The position numbers and the translations under genes are program-made. This document shows positions 10,058 to 21,178 of a DNA stretch of 25,898 nt, in pieces. The notes below the pieces were generated by a model. That model was not told the DNA's origin and did no database searches. It saw only the letters and a list, made by a program, of their open reading frames with translations. Each line of letters opens with the position of its first letter. Position 1 is the stretch's first letter. Origin of the DNA: Folioceros fuciformis (lineage: Eukaryota; Anthocerotophyta; Anthocerotopsida; Anthocerotales); NCBI GenBank assembly GCA_049999805.1, contig JBNGIO010004480.1, forward strand, positions 1-25,898, read 5' to 3'.

Positions 10058-10673
10058 GGGTTCCCTACGTTTCGCACACGGGAACAGTATACAGCGACAT
10101 GCTTGCGTGGTGGAATACTCCATGAACCAAACACTAACATTCCGTAACGAAAGTTATGTCTCATGGTGTCCTAGCGTCTTTCTTGCAGTGGACTCCGCTG
10201 CCTTCCCATCCGCTGTCGAGGATGGTGCTGAAGAGTGGCCACATCCTGGCGCTAACAGGAACATCCAAGGAAGGATTGTGGTGTCAAAAATGGTCATCGC
10301 GGAATGAGCATGAGCTCGATGAAGCGTTCAAGAACCAGAAAAACAAAACTTGGTTTCAAAGTGCTCGCATATCATCGGCGCCGAGTAGTATCGCGAAAGT
10401 CACAAAAAATTCGCGACGTTGGGAATTGGGAACTCTGCCATCGGCATCCACGACCACTCCCGCCCTGTCCCTGTGGAAGCCCGTGACAGACGTGCGGAGT
10501 GATGAATGAGTTCCCTACATCCCAGATCCATCGGTGAGTGAGTGTTCTGCTCTGGCTCTCTACTCGTATAGTAAGCAAGGAAGGAAGACCATCTTCTTAC
10601 ATCAATGCCGCTGGCCCTGTGTTGATGAAAAAAAGAAAAGAATAGTTAAGATGCCTACCTCTTGTCGTAGAAA
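10058..10673. other. Convergent intergenic region
   Basis: Lies between the tail regions of GPAT9 (+) and the methyltransferase (-). It should contain both 3' UTRs. Short open frames are present but none resembles a known protein. Confidence 0.4.
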
Positions 10674-13600
10674 TCAAGCCGTCACCACCTCATCCACAAG
10701 TTCGGGTTCTTCGACCTCCGGTGGCGTCTCGTCCATGTCCATCTGGCCACACACTTCTACTTCTAGCTCCTCCTCTTCTTCCTCCTCCTCCTCATCGTCA
10801 TCAGAGGTGTCATCCCCGTTCTTCTTGCGTTTCTTCCTACCTCGACGCTCGTCCCAGGAGTTTTGTGAGGAACCTCGAATGCCGTTGGTCTCCAGCTTCA
10901 CAAACCCTCGTGAATTCTTGAACAGGTACGGGGTCTGGAAGGCGAATATGGACATGTTGGTGCACTCGAACGACATGTCCGTGAACCTGCAGGCAATGTC
11001 AGAACAGGACAGCAAACGTCAGCCTGATCTCATCGCAACTCTCATTCACAGGAACCAATCTGCGGACAAGGACCTGAAGGTGTTGAGACAATCCGTTTCT
11101 TGCAGCACACGGCAGAAGCAACGGTACCCCTCCTTGTCCGGCTTTGCCGCTGCATCTGGACGTGCCTTGGTGAACTCACTCTCCAGTATGTACTGAACAT
11201 GATGCCATTGGTGAGGCACAAGGCCACATGATGCTTTCCTACCGGTGTATTACCACACGCGTACTTACCACAAAATAATGATTCCTCGCAGCAGGGCAGT
11301 GAATAGCCCAGATCTCGTCTTTCCCTGGATATATAAAATAACCTTCGCCTACCTTGTAGCAGGAATTGACCCTGAGCACAGCGTACTTCAATGAGACGGG
11401 ATGGAACATCATGGTACCCGCAGACGATGGATTCACGGCAGTTACACCTTCAGACGTGGAGCAGCACCAAAAATAGCCTTTCTCAAACAGTACAGGTCCA
11501 AGGCCCTACAAAGCCCAAAGCAGATTGGAGGGGAAGAGCTGTCATAAACCTGTGGGAAAAGGCTACCCAGCAGTCTTGTCTTTCTACTTCGGTGTGGCAG
11601 TCGTACAGCCCAGTACCCCTATTTGGACTCCACTGATCAGCCTCTCCCCTCATGTAAGCGGGTGCCAACTCCAAGAAACGTCTGAAGAATCCAAGGGGCA
11701 CCTGCAGCTTGAGCATCAAAGAGTACTGGGTAGCGTCGGCATTCGATTCATACACCTTTCTGTGAATGAAACTCACACAACGATTTCCAGCTTCGTGTCT
11801 TCCCCTTGGGAGAACCGACCACCAGTTCTTGACACAATTTCCGCATACCAGTTCGGTCTCTTGCGTGAGTTGTACAATGCCCAGAGCTGCAACACCCAAA
11901 ACACCATGGATTGCTGAAATATGCCAACACAGAGACTAGGAAAGAAAGCTAATACTGTGCGTTGCTGGCATCTCATGACACCAGAATACTTCTACTCTGC
12001 AACAAGCGGGTCAAGGGCTTATACCTCCCCTTCATTCATAACAGATGATTCTTCCTCACTGATTGCCTTTGGTAAACTGGCAGATGAGGACTGAGGAACT
12101 AATGCTTCGTCGACCAGAGAGTGCAGCAGGTAGGCAATCACAGGAACCTGCCCAGAACAACGCCACTGGTTGAGTTGGTGCTGACCCCTAATTGGTGCTG
12201 CCACAGTCATACTAAAAGCACCGGCCTACCGAGAATGAGTTTCCAAGCAAACTCCATCGAATCCTGTGCGACTCCTTGATTGTTGCTCCTTTCCTTCCTC
12301 TCCTGCCAATACTGTCTATGAGGACCACAACCTTGCCAGCGAGCAACAGGAACAACGATAAGAGCTTAACTATGTACACGATGCTTGACAAGGATGGGGT
12401 GCGAGAAGATTGAAGTCAGCATCGCAGTGTCCAGCACTTCCAAATGCAGAGGGACAGAATGATTTCTCACCCTCCTCCTAAAGATGACTTGTACTTGATG
12501 TTGGTGTACCCAGCCGGATAACCCATAAGCTTCTCCAGCTCGGTTGTCGTGATGTAACGCAACGTTTTGGTCTCATTGTCGATCACTGCTCGCAGCTGCG
12601 CTTTCGTTCCTGCAGTATAGTTTGCAGCCAGGATACACTGGAAGCGCCAAAGGTAAAAACATTAATCCTCTGGTAAAACAGTGACCCCGTAAGATTAGTG
12701 CAAATCAAACACCAGCATCAATGTGCAAGCTAATCTCAGAATAGGATTACCCCTGCTTTTAATTCAAGAGCGGTGGCTTTCTCAAGGATGCTTTGCAATG
12801 ATGTAGAATAGTGGTTTCTCAGATTCGGCATCCGATAAGGGTGCCCAAAATTTGTCCAGTACAAACGCCTCCGTTTGTTGGGAGTGAGTTCTTGGGAATC
12901 AATCTCTATGGGGAGACAACTTAAGCAATTCGAAATCTCATCCCTATCAACCCAAAACATCGAAGCAACATTTTCGACAAGAAACCTGTCAAGACCATAG
13001 CAGTCATAAGTACAGATGACAATAGAGATGTTGAAGGTACAAATCTACCTTCTCAAAGTCCATATCCACTAAAGGCAATCATGATGGTAAGTACTGCGAG
13101 GGAAAACCCCCACGAGCAAAGCCTGTCTTGTATTTAGCAACAGAGATCATGGATGTAAGATGCAACATGAGGGCATACATAAAAAGATGGGAGTACCATC
13201 TTGGTGAGAAAAGCTCAATGATTCGGAGCATCTCAAAAAATAGTCGACTTCTGCTGCCATGTAGCCTAAGGAATGCAACAAATATACAGCGACAAAATGA
13301 GCAAGTGTTCACCACGGAGGCTTCCCCCAAATCCAAAAACACTTGGGACGATGCAAGACGGTGAGCGGTTGTGAGAGGAGCCCAGCATCTGACTTCGTTC
13401 CAGGGCTTCTCTAAGGGAGGATTTCAAATACCACTGACCCAATCTTTTTTCCCATTGCGCTGAGGTCTTGACATGGAAAGCCACCCACAACCAAATCCAC
13501 TTTCTCCGTAATAGCATCTTTCGTTATTTCAGTTACATCTCCTATATGCTGGACGTTGGGATACCTGGCCTTCAAGAGCTGAAGAGCATAATGATTCTGG

Positions 13601-14173
13601 AATGATCAAAACCAAAGCCCATGTGATCATGGTTGAAGCAAGGCATCACCTGGGCTCAACTTCTGCGGGTTATGCTTTCCGACACGCATACAAAGAGACA
13701 CACAAAGACTCAAGGGGGGATGCCGAGCTCAGCCTCCAGTCTTGCCCTTGTCCCTACAAGGCCCTGTTGCAGTACCTAGCAGCAAAGAACAGTAGTTGCA
13801 TTAAACTGGATTTTTTGATGCCAGAGCAGCGTACTCACGATTTCAGCGCTATATCCCTTGTACGGGATGCCAAGATGGCTCAGAGCAGCCCACACCCCAC
13901 CAATGCCGTCAAAGAGGCTAAGGACTACCAGTGGGGGACCCTGCCATAGCCCAGGGTCAAGCTTCAAAGACTTGAGCCAACTCTCAGCACTGCTGGGGTC
14001 CTCAGCTGCACTGGTGAGCCGCAACACCTGCATAGCCGCTCACCAGGCTCAATACACCCTACTGCTGCCCCTCCCTGCTCCCATGCAAACCTCCAGCTCC
14101 GTACCTCCTTGTGCAAGAACTGCCGCAGCCGCTCCTCCATGCCACATTCCAGGCGGGCTAGCGCTTCCAGCAT
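10674..14173 (-). CDS. DNMT3-type cytosine-5 DNA methyltransferase with C-terminal DUF3444-like module
   Basis: Thirteen GT-AG exons in phase: 14105-14173, 13839-14027, 13439-13596, 13197-13265, 12751-12985, 12471-12637, 12230-12302, 12025-12147, 11777-11886, 11617-11681, 11269-11447, 11074-11192, 10674-10986; 622 residues. Methyltransferase motifs run in the canonical order: I LSLFDGIGG (59-67), IV GGFPCQDLS with catalytic C128, V SRLFFEM, VI ENV (166-168), VIII RRRLYW (200-205), IX TTELEKLMGY (271-280), X LLGNSFSVPV (314-323). This order excludes the permuted DRM family, and wording such as RLFFEM and TELEKLMGYP fits DNMT3. Residues about 360-519 resemble DUF3444: GELWALYN..RPNWYAEI, a FLEL segment, MFHPVSL, YFIYPGKDEIWAIH. 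The tail has a basic KKRKK (570-574) and a long Asp/Glu run (577-596). All catalytic residues are present, so I expect nuclear de novo CG/CHG methylation activity. The N-terminus is uncertain: an in-frame ATG at 14356 or an upstream exon is possible. Confidence 0.88.
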
Positions 14174-14889
14174 GGAGCCAGCTGTCCAGGCCCGATAGGT
14201 CCGCAGCAAGAAGAGAAGAAAACGAACCCCGACGCTGCAGCACAGCGAGACCGCTAGCAGCCGGAGCGAGAACCCGGCTACATGCGCCAACAAAAAGCCT
14301 TGTCGCCGACAGAACTGGCTCCTCGGACAGAAATGGAAGGCGCCTGTACCTACCATGTAATTGCTTTCACACGGCAGTCAAAAGTGGCGAACGTGGACGA
14401 GCAGCAAAGGACTAGCCGGCTCCGTGCGGACGGAGACGGAATCCGATTCCCAGTCTCTTCTCGCCTCCATCTGTGACGACGTGGAAACATGGCAACGTGG
14501 CCCAGAATTTCGTCTCCCCGCTTCCCAGTGGGCCCCTGTTGGCGCCCCCCACAGCCTGCGTCACCGTATGCGCAGCGACCAAGATACTTCCTGCGCACAC
14601 AATGCGCTTGCATGCCTGTAAGTATCTTGATTCTTCCTCCGCGCGCCCAAGTTTCCCGTCAATTCCCTGCTTTCAGCGACGCCTGCTCCTTCCCCCGTCT
14701 GCCCGCCCTGCTTTCCGCTCGCTGCTTCTAGGTACCCGAGGGTGTCTTCCACTCTAATCCAGTGTTGGGCACCTGTCCAGAGATCTCCTCCTCCGTCTGA
14801 GGGAGGCGTAATTTTGCAGCCCGTCTCTCGAATCCGGGCGAGAATTTGCTTTCTTTCTGGCGACGACTGCCGCCTGCTTCCGTCCGGGG
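14174..14889. promoter_or_regulatory. Putative bidirectional promoter, methyltransferase / DUF3110 gene
   Basis: A 716-bp GC-rich interval between the minus-strand methyltransferase start and the plus-strand DUF3110 gene start. It should hold both 5' UTRs, and possibly an upstream methyltransferase exon near 14174-14356. No clear TATA box was seen. Promoter function is inferred from layout. Confidence 0.45.
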
Positions 14890-16458
14890 ATGGCAGCCGC
14901 GTGGGACACTCTGCTCAGACCGACAGCGCTGCAGGGAGCCGCCTTTTGCCATCAGGAGGGCCGGTCCCGAGTGTGCGAAGCTCGGGTGAGGAGGTGCGCT
15001 GCCGCTGATTCCAGCTTCTGTGCTATCCGGCGTGGAGGATTTGCGAAGCACAGCCAGCAGCAGCAGCTCTGTCGGTGTGGTAGCGGTAGCTTTTTCCGCA
15101 AGGGAGTAGAGCAGAAGACGAGAATTCAGGCAGCAGGCAGACGAGGGGGAGGAGGGTCTGCGGAGGACGAGGATACAGGAAGGAACACCGATGGCGGGTC
15201 CCCGGAGAGCAGGCCGCCGGGGGAGGACCCAATTGTTGATCAGGCTCTGAATCTGGACGGGAAAATTCCTCCGACATCAGACGGATTTTTGAAGACGGTC
15301 TCCTCCCGGGCTTACGACATGCGACGGCAGCTCCAGCAGAACATGGACGCCAGTAGCTATGATGGTACTGTTTGATTCCGATTCTCGATCTGATTTGGGT
15401 ACGTGCATCATTGGCTTTCACGCTCTAGGAATTGCCCCAGGTCGTCCTTTTGCTTTGCAACAGGCATCCTGGTAATCATAGCATGCTGCGAACGTTCTTG
15501 GAACACCAAGAGAGGAGTGCTGTGCACATACAGAGACGCTAGACTGTCTGTCAAGATGTGAATTTGAGTCTTCCACCACCAATTTTGATGTGCCCCTGTT
15601 TCCACGCACCGGCATGCAGTGTTGGAGGCTAATCCGTGGAGGGACTCCTCGAAGCCAGTATACGTGCTTGCGAAAGAGGAGGACGAGCTTCTCACCATGC
15701 GGACGAGGAGGGTGCGAAGGTGTTCACCGAGTCCCTTTCACTCACCCAAACCTTGCACTTTCTTTCCATATCCAAGTAGTCCATCATTGCACCATCCATG
15801 CCCATCCGGTTAGGGCAGACGGTGCTGCTCTGCTCATGGTGCACTAACCGAGATCGTTTCTCATGAAAGCCAGTGAGGTCGAGAGGGAGCTGGGGCTCCT
15901 TTTCCCTAAACGAGGCAGCAGGCGAGGAAACTCCAAAAGACCAACCGCCACCACGTACGAGAACGTGTCGTCGGCTATGCCTACCACCACCGACAACCGG
16001 TTTCGTATGTCGGTGGAGGACGTCCGTGAGGGAGTTCTGGTAATCTTGGTGTACTCCAAATCCACTCACCAACTCAAACCCTCCTTCAACCAACCTTCCT
16101 TCTCCCCACAGTTCTCACACCAGACTGGACACACCACTGCAGGTTTTCGAGGACGAGGAAGAAGCGACCCGCTACTGCAGCCTGCTTGACGGCCAGGGAA
16201 AGAGCTGCATGGGCGTGGCGGAGTTGGATGCATCTGATGTAAGCAGAGATTCTGTGAGCGTCTGCTTTGCCCTTACTCCTGTAACCAGCCACCTACTCGT
16301 TTGCTGATTCCTCCATGGGCTCCGCTCTTCTGCAGGTGTTCGCCATGTGTCAAAAGACTCAGGCATTGGCCGTGGTGTTCCGTCGAGGGCAAACTCCTCC
16401 ACAACCTGACCGCCTCCAACTCAACCTCAAGGCCAGAAAGCGGTCTTTGGAGGACTGA
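14890..16458 (+). CDS. DUF3110-domain protein, probably plastid-targeted
   Basis: Five GT-AG exons in phase: 14890-15364, 15620-15719, 15874-16039, 16143-16238, 16336-16458; 319 residues. The first ~90 residues are rich in Arg, Ser and Ala with few acids, which fits a chloroplast transit peptide, followed by a Gly/acidic linker. Recognisable blocks are FLKTVSSRAYDMRRQLQQ (helical), LEANPWRDSSKPVYVLA, MRTRRVRSEVERELGLLF, then DUF3110: FRMSVEDVREGVLVFEDEEEATRY read across the exon 3/4 junction (16039/16143), and a C-terminus with ALAVVFRRGQTPP. DUF3110 proteins are conserved in cyanobacteria and plastids. Their biochemical role is not established, so I assign none. A methionine at 14890 follows a long upstream pyrimidine-rich stretch and gives a plausible targeting sequence. 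The gene is divergent from the methyltransferase. Confidence 0.88.
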
Positions 16459-17253
16459 CATGCCCTTGCCCTGGTCTGCATTCCCCGCTCCCCCTGCCCT
16501 GCCCCTACCCCTGCCCTCCACGACCAGGTACGTGGAACCTCGGGTCCTCTTCGCACCTGTTGTCGCTACATTGGTAGCCACTTGTACATAATTTGGACGT
16601 CGTCTGATTCATCGAACGTAGTTTGTGTGTGAGGGACTTCCTACGACCACGCCAACGTTCTCTCTATTGCTACGCTAGGTGTAAGAACTAGATTCAATTT
16701 CTGTATTGGAAATTTATCTTCATCTTAAAGGGGTAATAAGGTGAAACCATAAGGGAAACAGCTGGAGATTTGTCTCGCCGTTGTTTGATTTATTTCTCAT
16801 TCACTGAACTGTGAGAGAGGAGGTCATTAACTGAAGGAGGATATCTATCTTGGGGACAAGGCGCTGGTCGACTAAAGTGGTCTTGCGAACCATTAACAGA
16901 TTACGACATTAACAAGCCTTTGGTAAGCCGTACGTAGTTAGGTTTAGGATAGGCCATAATGCTTGGCCCGTTAGAAAGTTAATCTTCCTCCCTCGTTGCG
17001 AGATTTTGATGTGGTCATTCGACCAAAAGCGGCGTGGCGTGTGTCGGTGTAGCCCCATATTATTTTGTTGGAACTTGTTGAAAGCACGGAATTTAATGGA
17101 GGAAGAAGTGGGTGGAGCGTGCTTGGCGATACCAAAAGAGCCTATGAGGTCATCGAGTATTCATGTGTCGGCATTGTGGGACACAGGCTTGTGGGTGAGC
17201 GTCACGGGTCATTTGGGATGGCCATTTAACGCTCATACCCGGGAAGGTGGTGC
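16459..17253. other. Intergenic, AT-rich
   Basis: Contains the 3' flank of the DUF3110 gene and the presumed promoter of the F-box gene. No RNA gene or repeat was recognised. Confidence 0.4.
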
Positions 17254-18606
17254 GTGCAGAGATTCCGACGGCCACACCACACCTTCTTGTTGCTCCACTG
17301 CTATTCGCTCTGGCGAGAGCCGGGTATGGAGCGTGTAATGCTCCTGTACGCGGTGAAGGGGAGCGACGATGGCGTCACCGGCAGCAGTGCGGCGAGCTCG
17401 GACGAGTGTCGCATGGATTCCGCACTTTGGGAGGGCCTGCCGGAAGACATCCGGGAGAGAGTGCTGATGAGGGTTCCGGCGCCAGCTCAATTCCGATTCC
17501 GGACGGTGTGCAAGGCCTGGCGAGCCGTGCTCTCTGCTCCACAGTTTCTCTCTCGGCAGGTGGCCAACTGTCCCCGGGACAGTGCGGCTCTCACGCCTGC
17601 CATCTGCGCCTTCACGATTCTGGATTGCCGCGGCATGCAGGGGAGGGGTCGGTGCACCGCCGCATGGTCCTCGCTCGTGTCCTCGCTCTTCTTCCAACCG
17701 GATCTTGGAGTGCTGCCTGCCAAATTCCATCGCCTCTACGTCCCGCATTGGTGCTCGGATTGTGACAAGATTGTGTCGAACCACGGCCTGCTTTGCTTCT
17801 GCCTAGGAGGGAGGAGCAGGTTCGAGCTCTGCGTCCTCAACCCCATGACCGGGAGGTGGAAGGAGCTGCCAGGGTTGAGCGTTCCGCAGCAGAGTTTCTG
17901 GAAAATGCAGGTGGAGGTGTTGGACAATTCGGACTTCCATGTGGTTGTCATCTTGTGCAGCCAGTGTCGAAGCCTGTGGACAGTTTGCGTCTTCTCGTCT
18001 CTCACGGGGATGTGGACGATCACCCGAGGACACAACGCTCCCGGAGTACTCTTCAGCAAGTGGACCAACAGCGCGCTGGTGCTGGCCGACGGGAGGCTCT
18101 ATGGATGGGATTCCAGCGGCGTGCACATGACCATTCATAGCGTGGCCACTGCCGCTCTCCTGGTCCACTGCAACAGGTCGTTTCCCGTTGCTGGGGAGCG
18201 CAACGGCTGCTGTGACCACCACGTTGTGCAGCATCGAGGTTCGGTTTACTTTGTCACAAGTGGAGACAACTTTTGTTACCGCATCTTCAAGCTGGAAGAG
18301 CGGGGCTGGACGTGGAAGCCAATCGCGGAGTTGCCAGACCAGATGCACCGCAGAATGCTGCGAGATTTCTGTGTGTCCTTGTTGAAACCACGGCATTGCA
18401 CAGTCGTTGGTGACTTTCTCTGTGTTGTGATGGGGGTAAAAGAGGGCATGGGAGACGTTCCTAGAAGGAGGAGTCGAATGCTTGCCTATCACATCGTGGA
18501 GCAGTCGTGGCATTTGTTCCTCAATGACCAGCTGCAGGACGACCATCCTTTACACAACTTTATCACTCTCCGGTTCTTCAAACCTAGATATGATCTCATC
18601 CCTTGA
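17254..18606 (+). CDS. Single-exon F-box protein with kelch-like C-terminus
   Basis: Uninterrupted 450-residue frame. Residues about 54-97 match the F-box: LWEGLPEDIRERVLMRVP, then FRFRTVCKAWRAVL. The rest has beta-propeller-like wording common in plant F-box/kelch proteins: LCVLNPMTGRWKELP, LWTVCVFSSLTGMW, LVLADGRLYGW, GSVYFVTSGDNFCYRIFKLEERGWTW. Such proteins bind SKP1 through the F-box and present substrates to an SCF ubiquitin ligase. The substrate is unknown. In-frame methionines at residues 25 (17326) and 54 (17413) are alternative starts, and the first 24 residues look less protein-like, so 17326 may be the true start. A fragment of a related gene lies at 21179-21520. Confidence 0.88.
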   Translation: MQRFRRPHHTFLLLHCYSLWREPGMERVMLLYAVKGSDDGVTGSSAASSDECRMDSALWEGLPEDIRERVLMRVPAPAQFRFRTVCKAWRAVLSAPQFLSRQVANCPRDSAALTPAICAFTILDCRGMQGRGRCTAAWSSLVSSLFFQPDLGVLPAKFHRLYVPHWCSDCDKIVSNHGLLCFCLGGRSRFELCVLNPMTGRWKELPGLSVPQQSFWKMQVEVLDNSDFHVVVILCSQCRSLWTVCVFSSLTGMWTITRGHNAPGVLFSKWTNSALVLADGRLYGWDSSGVHMTIHSVATAALLVHCNRSFPVAGERNGCCDHHVVQHRGSVYFVTSGDNFCYRIFKLEERGWTWKPIAELPDQMHRRMLRDFCVSLLKPRHCTVVGDFLCVVMGVKEGMGDVPRRRSRMLAYHIVEQSWHLFLNDQLQDDHPLHNFITLRFFKPRYDLIP

Positions 18607-18854
18607 TGTACTCACTGGGGTCTCACCAACTTGGGAGACGTCGGCAAAGTCTATGTTCTGCACCAAATATTCTCCATCCTCTCTGCTTGGATGCTCGTCT
18701 TGGTGCTACAGTCTGGCCAACTCTTAGCACCATGACAGACAACCAATTTGGAAGGAGGGAGAGCCAGCGCAACAATTTGACAAGGTATTCTAATCCCTTA
18801 TCCGAACATGAAATTAATCTACAATACCCAAGCAACCAAGTAAGCAGGCATGTC
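18607..18854. other. F-box gene 3' flank
   Basis: No feature recognised between the F-box stop codon and the tandem repeat. Confidence 0.4.
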
Positions 18855-18980
18855 CACACACGTCCTATGCACTTACACAGGACCAGTTTCACACACGTCC
18901 CATGCAAGTACTTACACAGTGGCAGCGTGACACACGTCCTATGCACTTACAAAGGGGCAGTGTGACAAACGTCCGATGTA
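18855..18980. repeat. Four-unit tandem repeat, 34-40 bp
   Basis: The motif cacacacgtcctatgcactt, or a close variant, starts near 18855, 18890, 18930 and 18964. Units are separated by acaggaccagttt or ggcagtgtga segments. It is degenerate with no coding function. Confidence 0.82.
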
Positions 18981-19239
18981 CCCTCGAGCCATGTGCTAAA
19001 CGTAGGTGACGTGAGAACGCAGAATGCCACTGACAAGGAAACCCACAGAAACTAACCGGAGTTAGAGTATCGAGCCAGGAACCGGTGAGCTTGTTCAGGA
19101 ACTTTTTCTTCTTCGTCGTCTTCGTGTTCTTCTATAATCGTACGATGTTTGTTCCCGCGAAAGGACAAGAATTGAACCAGCAGGATATCTGAAATAGAGA
19201 CCTTGCGTGATCAGCAGCTGGTCACCAGCAAAAGCTTGG

Positions 19240-21165
19240 GAGTGCAAATCCTGTTGCTGTTACAGGCTTGCACGGAATACCACGTCCAGGACTTGTCATT
19301 TGCCTACTTCAAGTCTGGGCACTGCATCACACAATTTCTGCTGACCCAAAAGTCAATTTCCACATCAGTAAGCAGTCACAGTCCTAAACCAAACACCTCG
19401 TACTTCTCTCTGTTTTTTTGAGTTTGGACTTGGCCGGTAGTATTTCAAATGACCATCCTAAGGAACCTTTTCCAGCTCTCTGAGGTATCCGATCACGCAC
19501 GCTGTTTGAAGACACCTGGTAGGGATCGACAAGAAATGCACCTGGGCAGCAGCAAGCACCTTTCCGCAAAATCAATAACTGATTCACGAGGTCGCAAAGG
19601 TTGAGGTTCAAGGTAACACACATCACAAATTACAGCCCATGATGCCATCATCACGGGTAGACCCATAGTGAAAGATTGTCTGCAAGACCAGCCAAAAGAT
19701 TTCGTTACACATTGAAGAGCAATCAAGTGCTTCCCACTCGATGTGCAGGGATATCCTGGCCTGATGACTTACTTCTTGCTGATGCAAAACGATTCTACAA
19801 AGACCTTGTTGCACTTGAGTGGCACTCTGAGGTATGCATCCTGTACAGTTGTGCTCAAATGCATCCTGATTCAGAAGTCCCTTGTCAGTCTGCTGCAATG
19901 CATTTTGACCCTTATGCCAGAGATTTCTCATCAGGGGGAATGGCTGGCCAATACCCAAGAAACAAGTCATCATGATCGGGTAAACACATGCCTGTACCGT
20001 ACCTTTTTCGCCATCACTGTGTCGTTGCGGATGAGACAGATGTCACTTTCGGGGGGATCAGCAAAGGATTGCTTCCAGCATCTTCTACTTACATCCTCAG
20101 TCTGGAAGAATAAGAGACCACAATCAGAACAGAAGGCAAGCGTACTGTATATGGATTGGCAAACAACCGATCCCTTTGATCATGTTCAGTTGAACGATAT
20201 GCAACCTAAACTTTCGATAACCATGGTTTGGAGCAGACCTGCCGTGAGAATCAAGAACGTACAGGATGCCTTTGCATAATGAATCTGCTGGGGACATTGA
20301 AGCCAATTACGGATGTGTGGTTTGCCACAGACCCCTGCCTACACGCAATATTCGATTGAGCATGTCAGAGTGGAATGACTACACGGAGTTGAACAGAACG
20401 CTAACGATACCAGTGTCCTTAGTCACATCCTTAGTCACAGTCCTTGCGAGGCTCATTTGAGCTCCATGAGAAATTATGATTTCTCAAGAAACTCGTCAAA
20501 GCCCTGCAAGATTGGGCCATCATCAAACTGACCTCCACTTCTACTGCAGCCTGTTGATGACCCTTCAGAGTGAAACCTACAACCATGAAAAGCACAAGGA
20601 GGATTACCCCAGCCAACTGCAAGCAGACACAGTCTGGAGACAGTCAGGGATCAGTAGCAGCCAGCAAGTTCCATCTCTAAACTCCAACTAGAAGCCTGGC
20701 AGATAAAAGAAAATTCTCGTGACTAAATCCTTTCAGAAATTGCACCAAGTTGGCCACTTCTCTTCTCGTTTCAGATCACTAGTTGACTAACTACTGGTCG
20801 TGGGATAACATGGACGCATTCAGTCTGAGAGCCCAGACAATGTAAGCAAGAAGCAAGGATACAGCATGCCTTTGCTCTCTGGCGACCAACCATTTTCCGA
20901 CGGGGAATCGGCCAGCAGATCCTCCACTCTACCTGCGGAGATCGACTTCCGACTGGAAAGTCTGACACATAGAGGCATCTCGGCCTCTCTAACTCAAACA
21001 ACCACCCGTGCAACGCAGCACCCTGAGCAAATCCTGACTGCCTCTCACGTCCTGGACTCGAGCAGCAGCAGACAACAAGATTTGCAAAACACCTGGAAAC
21101 GAAGCTGGTGCTCCAGAAGGCTGCTGCCATCTGAAGGCACCCCGTCAAGGCCCTCCTGAACCTTG
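19240..21165 (-). pseudogene. Decayed inverted copy of GPAT9
   Basis: Reading the minus strand, this segment follows the intact GPAT9 gene collinearly, introns included. The ATG of exon 1 is kept (21130-21128) with a retained donor. Exon 2 is stopped soon after its SEVDL start. Exon 5 (about 20535-20630) has an extra G. Exon 7 (about 20257-20336) has a deletion and reads NHTSVIG, losing the catalytic Asp. Exons 8, 9 (FPEGT block lost), 10, 11 (TSWAVVCDVWYLEP-like, about 19600-19680), 12 and 13 follow, and the normal stop is changed to a Trp codon. Much of exons 3, 4 and 6 is deleted or unrecognisable. Homology continues into 3' flanking DNA near 19240. Retained introns show it arose by DNA duplication, not by retrocopying. 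It cannot encode an acyltransferase. Confidence 0.9.
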
Positions 21166-21178
21166 GGCTATGCCCCCG

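Noticed and set aside
10156-10310. Possible extra exon after a cttgcag acceptor at about 10190
   Set aside because: Short open stretch with no similarity and no partner exon. GPAT9 already has its conserved C-terminus and stop at 9713.
10534-11196. 220-codon plus-strand frame with a long serine run
   Set aside because: It is the antisense of the acidic tail exon (GAG/GAT repeats read as Ser codons) and of methyltransferase intron 12, where the minus-strand model has matching splice phases and domain similarity.
11530-11570. Alternative end of methyltransferase exon 10 reading FSHR before a GT
   Set aside because: It resembles a DUF3444 phrase, but its phase (2) does not join the downstream exon frame. 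The donor at 11616 gives phase 1 and joins correctly.
11777-11886. CW-type zinc finger suggested by VCGNCVKNWWSVLP in one frame
   Set aside because: That frame is out of phase with the methyltransferase exons and lacks the full CW pattern. The in-phase frame reads as DUF3444.
12019-14173. DRM-type (rearranged) methyltransferase
   Set aside because: Motif order I-IV-VI-VIII-IX-X is canonical. DRM proteins place motifs VI-X before motif I.
17803-18546. 247-codon minus-strand frame
   Set aside because: Fully antisense to the F-box gene, which has clear protein-family similarity. The minus frame has none.
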